Assembly: GCA_902797895.1 (NCBI GenBank)
Contig: CADBUS010000063.1
Location: 1-8,834 of the forward strand
Length of the DNA: 8,834 bases
DNA from: an uncultured Bacteroidia bacterium
GTDB taxonomy: Bacteria; Bacteroidota; Bacteroidia; Bacteroidales; UBA932
Direction of reading: 5' to 3'
This document shows positions 6,084-8,834 of this stretch, piece after piece; positions within the stretch are counted from its first letter, which is position 1, and every line of letters starts with the position of its first letter. Made by a program: the position numbers and the translations under genes. The notes below the pieces were generated by a model. That model had not been told where the DNA came from, searched no databases, and saw only the letters and a program-made list of their open reading frames with translations.

Positions 6084-7121
6084 ATGAAAAGAGCGTTAAA
6101 AATACTGATAATGTGTGGGTTGCTCTTTTATGCAGCCCCAACCTCCATCTTTGGGCAGGGCAATGTTAGGATAGGCTTTTTTGGTGATACCATAAGAAAG
6201 AAGCTCCCTCCTCCGCCAAGCGGCCTTACCAAGGAGCAGGAGCTTGTTCGCATAATTGGTTTGAACTATCCTGTGCCTGAGATAAACTATGGCGCTCCTC
6301 CAAAGTTCTGGACAATAGGGTTGCAGGATGAGCTCTTATTCTCTCAGGTCTCTCTAATCAATTGGGCTGCAGGAGGTTCTGGCTCGCTTGCCTTTAATGC
6401 CTATCTGAATGGTATGGCAAATTATCAGAAGGGAAAGATTTATTGGGAGAACAGAATGCAGCTTGCCTACGGATTTGTTCAGTCTTTTGATGTAGGCTAC
6501 AGAAAATCAGACGATAGGATAATTTTAGATAGTAAGTGGGGGTATCAGGCTTATAAGAAAATCTACTTCTCCTCCTTTATGAATTTTACGAGCCAGTTCT
6601 CGCGTGGCTACGACTATAACAGCGCAAATGAGGCAACTCTTAAATCCAAGTTCCTGGCTCCGGCATACGTTACTGTGGGTGTGGGTGTAGATTGGAAGCC
6701 TGGCAACGGCAAAGTTTTCTCTCTCAACTTCTCTCCGCTAACCGGAGGGGCGGTGATTGTAAATGCAGACAGCGTAATAAGGGTTAAGTATGGTAATGAG
6801 TATAACAAGATGGTACGCTGGGAGTTGGGAGCCCAGCTGAAGGCTGTTTTTGCCAAAGATCTTACAAAGAGTTTTAAGGTGGCATCGCAGCTCTCGCTAT
6901 TCTCAGACTATATGCACAACCCTACCAATGTAGTTATAAAGTGGGATATGCAGGCAGACTACATATTCAGCAAATACTTTAAGGCTTCGCTGAGGACAAA
7001 TCTTATTTATGACGATAAGATAAAGATAGCCCTCAAGGATGGGCACGAAGGGCCACGTGTGCAGTTCAAAGAGGTCTTCGGCCTCAGTTTTTCCTATACG
7101 ATAGGAACTTACAAGAAGTAG
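6084..7121 (+). CDS. DUF3078 family exported protein
   Basis: A 345-residue protein with a signal peptide: MKR, a hydrophobic core to about residue 20, and likely cleavage after SIFGQ near residue 25. A proline-rich linker (LPPPPSGL, about 41-48) leads to the DUF3078 core: FWTIGLQDELLFSQVSLINWAAGG (about 75-98, interrupted here only for length), FNAYLNGMANYQKGKIYWEN, and SKFLAPAYVTVGVGVDWKP. The rest is beta-rich, with alternating aromatic residues and an ending SFSYTIGTYKK. It resembles an outer-membrane beta-barrel facing the periplasm or outside. The family is common in Bacteroidota and I know of no assigned function. It begins 18 bp after the preceding gene and ends 27 bp before tilS, in an apparent operon. 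The start is set by the signal peptide. Confidence 0.82.
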   Translation: MKRALKILIMCGLLFYAAPTSIFGQGNVRIGFFGDTIRKKLPPPPSGLTKEQELVRIIGLNYPVPEINYGAPPKFWTIGLQDELLFSQVSLINWAAGGSGSLAFNAYLNGMANYQKGKIYWENRMQLAYGFVQSFDVGYRKSDDRIILDSKWGYQAYKKIYFSSFMNFTSQFSRGYDYNSANEATLKSKFLAPAYVTVGVGVDWKPGNGKVFSLNFSPLTGGAVIVNADSVIRVKYGNEYNKMVRWELGAQLKAVFAKDLTKSFKVASQLSLFSDYMHNPTNVVIKWDMQADYIFSKYFKASLRTNLIYDDKIKIALKDGHEGPRVQFKEVFGLSFSYTIGTYKK

Positions 7122-7148
7122 GGCAGCCAAGGGGTTAATATACTTGAT

Positions 7149-8729
7149 ATGCCGCTAAAAGAGCACTCATACACAAAGAACAGTGCAACAGAAAAAGTGT
7201 TGCGCTCTGTGTATAATGTGCTAAAAATGAGCATTTCCAACTCTTCATCTCTTTTGCTTGCCGTTAGTGGTGGGGCGGATTCCACCGTTTTAGCGCACGC
7301 GGTTTATTTGTTGCGCTCTTTGGGAGATAGCGACGCTTATGGCTCTGTTGCCGGCGGCCGTATAGCCATTGCTCACGTAAACTTTATGCTAAGAGGAGAG
7401 GATAGTGTTAAGGATGAGGAGTTTGTGAGGGAGTTGGCAGCGCAGCTCGGCTTTGAATTTTTCACAACAACCTTTGATACTCTCTCTTACAGCCGCACTA
7501 ATAAAATTTCTGTGGAGCTTGCGGCTCGGCAGTTGCGCTATAATTGGTTTTATAGGTTGGCGGAGCAACAGGGGTTTGATGCTCTGCTTACAGCCCATAA
7601 TGCCAACGATAATGCGGAAACTTTGTTGCTCAATCTTGTGCGCGGAAGCGGCAGGGTGGGGCTGGGGGCAATAAGCCGTAGCCGCGAGCAACAGAAAGTA
7701 CTTATTATAAGGCCATTACTTGATTGTCTCCGCTCTTTGATTGAGGAGTATGTTGCAGAAAACGGCTTGAGCTATTGCCAAGATAAGACAAACTTTGAGA
7801 GCCGTTACAGCCGTAATAAAATACGCAACAAGGTAATGCCTCTGTTGGAGGAGATAAACCCTGCCGCAGTGAAGAATCTGAACGAAGATATAGGCCGCTT
7901 CCGCCAGATGAACAGAGTGTTTGACAAGCTGATAAAAAAGGAGATAGAGGCTTTGATACAACCATCTTCCTTTGCCGCCTATTCCTTTGCCGATGCCTTT
8001 CAGGATGGTAAAAAAAACTCTGCAAAGGAGAGAAGCGCTGTTGCTGTGAATTGGTTAAACAGCCGTTTTCTGATAGCCTCAGTAGATTTGCAAGAACTTG
8101 TAAATAAGGGAGATGTAGAGTTCTGGGTGGCAGAGCTTTTGAACTTTTTCTCACTTGGCTACAACAACGATATTATAGCTGATATAGCCTCTGCGGCAGA
8201 AAGTGAAAGTAGAAACCCTGCTGCAGCTAAACTCTTCATAGGCAAGCAATTTGTTATTACCATTGAGCGGGGTGCAATGAATATCTATAAGCCTGAGGTA
8301 CTAAAATTTACAGAGAATGAGCCTCTTATAATTGAAGCTCCCTGTTGCTTCAAGTATGGAGTATGGGAGTTTGATATTGCGCTAAATGGTAAAACCGCAA
8401 AAATTGATTGCCGTTTGCAAGATAGCCCCTCCTCAGTATCATCAATAGTGCTCAGCCTCAATACCGAAAAGCTGCAATTTCCGCTGCTCTGCCGCCTTGC
8501 GCAACAGGGAGAGCGTTTTGCTCCGTTTGGCCTCAAGGGGAGCAAAAAAGTAGCAGACTACCTCAATTCCAAAAAGATACCTCTGCTCTACAAACCTCTT
8601 TTCCCATTGCTTCTCACATTGCATCAGCAACATACAGCGCTCTTGCAGCATACGCAGCCATCAAAAAAAGAGGAGAGCATTGTTGCCCTCCTCCCAATAG
8701 AAATCTCTCAAACGCAAACGCTCCCATAA
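7149..8729 (+). CDS. tilS: tRNA(Ile)-lysidine synthase TilS
   Basis: TilS uses ATP and lysine to convert C34 of tRNA-Ile(CAU) to lysidine, which changes both its codon reading (AUA) and its charging. The N-terminal PP-loop ATPase domain is clear: SGGADS at residues 40-45, AHVNFMLRGEDS at about 75-86, TAHNANDNAETLLLNLVRGSG at about 148-168 and SRYSRNKIRNKVMPLLEEINP at about 218-238. The C-terminal domain is visible as GERFAPFGLKGSKKVADYLNSKKIP (about 454-478, key residues G, F, G, K, D). Here the protein is about 526 residues, longer than the roughly 430-460 I recall for relatives. The last 45 residues are His/Gln/Thr-rich and lack the usual VWVxGxRIDxR strand. The ATG at 7149 is the first start codon after an in-frame TAG at 7119-7121; a second ATG at residue 27 is possible but leaves little before the PP-loop. 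AUA codons are frequent in these genes, which fits a need for TilS. Confidence 0.93.
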   Translation: MPLKEHSYTKNSATEKVLRSVYNVLKMSISNSSSLLLAVSGGADSTVLAHAVYLLRSLGDSDAYGSVAGGRIAIAHVNFMLRGEDSVKDEEFVRELAAQLGFEFFTTTFDTLSYSRTNKISVELAARQLRYNWFYRLAEQQGFDALLTAHNANDNAETLLLNLVRGSGRVGLGAISRSREQQKVLIIRPLLDCLRSLIEEYVAENGLSYCQDKTNFESRYSRNKIRNKVMPLLEEINPAAVKNLNEDIGRFRQMNRVFDKLIKKEIEALIQPSSFAAYSFADAFQDGKKNSAKERSAVAVNWLNSRFLIASVDLQELVNKGDVEFWVAELLNFFSLGYNNDIIADIASAAESESRNPAAAKLFIGKQFVITIERGAMNIYKPEVLKFTENEPLIIEAPCCFKYGVWEFDIALNGKTAKIDCRLQDSPSSVSSIVLSLNTEKLQFPLLCRLAQQGERFAPFGLKGSKKVADYLNSKKIPLLYKPLFPLLLTLHQQHTALLQHTQPSKKEESIVALLPIEISQTQTLP

Positions 8730-8747
8730 CTCTGAGTGACGAGTGCG

Positions 8748-8834
8748 GTGGCTTTTCCGCCACTTTAGTGGCCGGTGCTGTAAGCACCGTATGCCCCCTA
8801 TAGGGGGCTGCCGCATTAGCGGCTGGGGGTTTAA
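8748..8834. repeat. Array of short GC-rich perfect hairpins, cut by the window end
   Basis: Short inverted repeats follow one another with almost no spacer. GTGGC (8748-8752), GCCAC (8759-8763) and GTGGC (8768-8772) can pair in two exclusive ways, the second with a TTTA loop. CGGTGC/GCACCG (8773-8789) has a TGTAA loop. GCCCCCTATAGGGGGC (8793-8808) is a perfect 16-base palindrome. GCCGC/GCGGC (8810-8823) has an ATTA loop. Then comes TGGGGGTTTAA to the end, repeating the GGGGG arm. This begins about 18 bp after the tilS stop and could act as a terminator or RNA-stabilising structure, or be a mobile palindromic repeat. No gene is seen in it. Confidence 0.85.

Noticed and set aside
3822..8729. 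All four + strand genes share one reading frame, with only TAG separating the DUF3078 gene and tilS in frame
   Set aside because: Chance alignment is about 1 in 27. The signal peptide and the independent domain starts argue against a read-through fusion.
8586..8729. Frameshift in tilS at the A run near 8665-8671
   Set aside because: Neither alternative frame yields the expected C-terminal TilS motif, so sequencing error or mutation there would not restore a normal end.
8748..8834. Integron attC site or simple intrinsic terminator
   Set aside because: There are multiple separate perfect hairpins, not one long imperfect stem with the GTTRRRY core, and no U-run follows any of them except the weak TTTAA at the edge. 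A terminator role is possible but does not explain the array.

Overview
This window most likely comes from an uncultured Bacteroidales (Bacteroidota) genome. The protein families point there: a WbqC-like protein, a FadL/OMPP1-type outer-membrane barrel, a DUF3078 protein, a ProRS of the shorter archaeal/eukaryotic-like type, and a TilS with the Bacteroidales-style AHNANDNAET motif. Two sites match the Bacteroidota promoter -7 consensus TAnnTTTG, and most starts lack a Shine-Dalgarno sequence. Genus cannot be told from what is visible. The genes look like ordinary chromosomal housekeeping and envelope genes. I see no phage, plasmid, transposase, CRISPR or defence genes.

Layout. Bases 1-405 are the 3' end of a WbqC-family gene on the + strand. 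It converges on a minus-strand FadL-like gene (402-1991), and their stop codons overlap. Bases 1992-2309 form a repeat-rich intergenic region. It holds a perfect 15-bp tandem duplication next to the fadL-like start, a 23-bp tandem array and an imperfect 26-bp inverted repeat. Next, on the minus strand, is a lipoprotein gene (2310-3737) with an aromatic-rich middle and a very Ser/Arg-rich tail. An 84-bp divergent region (3738-3821) separates it from proS and carries face-to-face promoter candidates. On the + strand follow proS (3822-5300), an uncharacterised acidic cytosolic protein (5355-6065), an exported DUF3078 protein (6084-7121) and tilS (7149-8729). Gaps are 54, 18 and 27 bp, so these four are probably one operon. 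The window ends in a run of short perfect hairpins (8748-8834) that continues beyond the edge.

How the genes work together. ProS charges tRNA-Pro and TilS converts C34 of tRNA-Ile(CAU) to lysidine, so the operon ends are both translation-fidelity genes. The two genes between them are uncharacterised. The minus-strand genes are envelope proteins. The most unusual material is non-coding: the terminal hairpin array, the composite 23-bp/inverted-repeat element, and the overlapping divergent promoters. I found no clear new multi-gene system.
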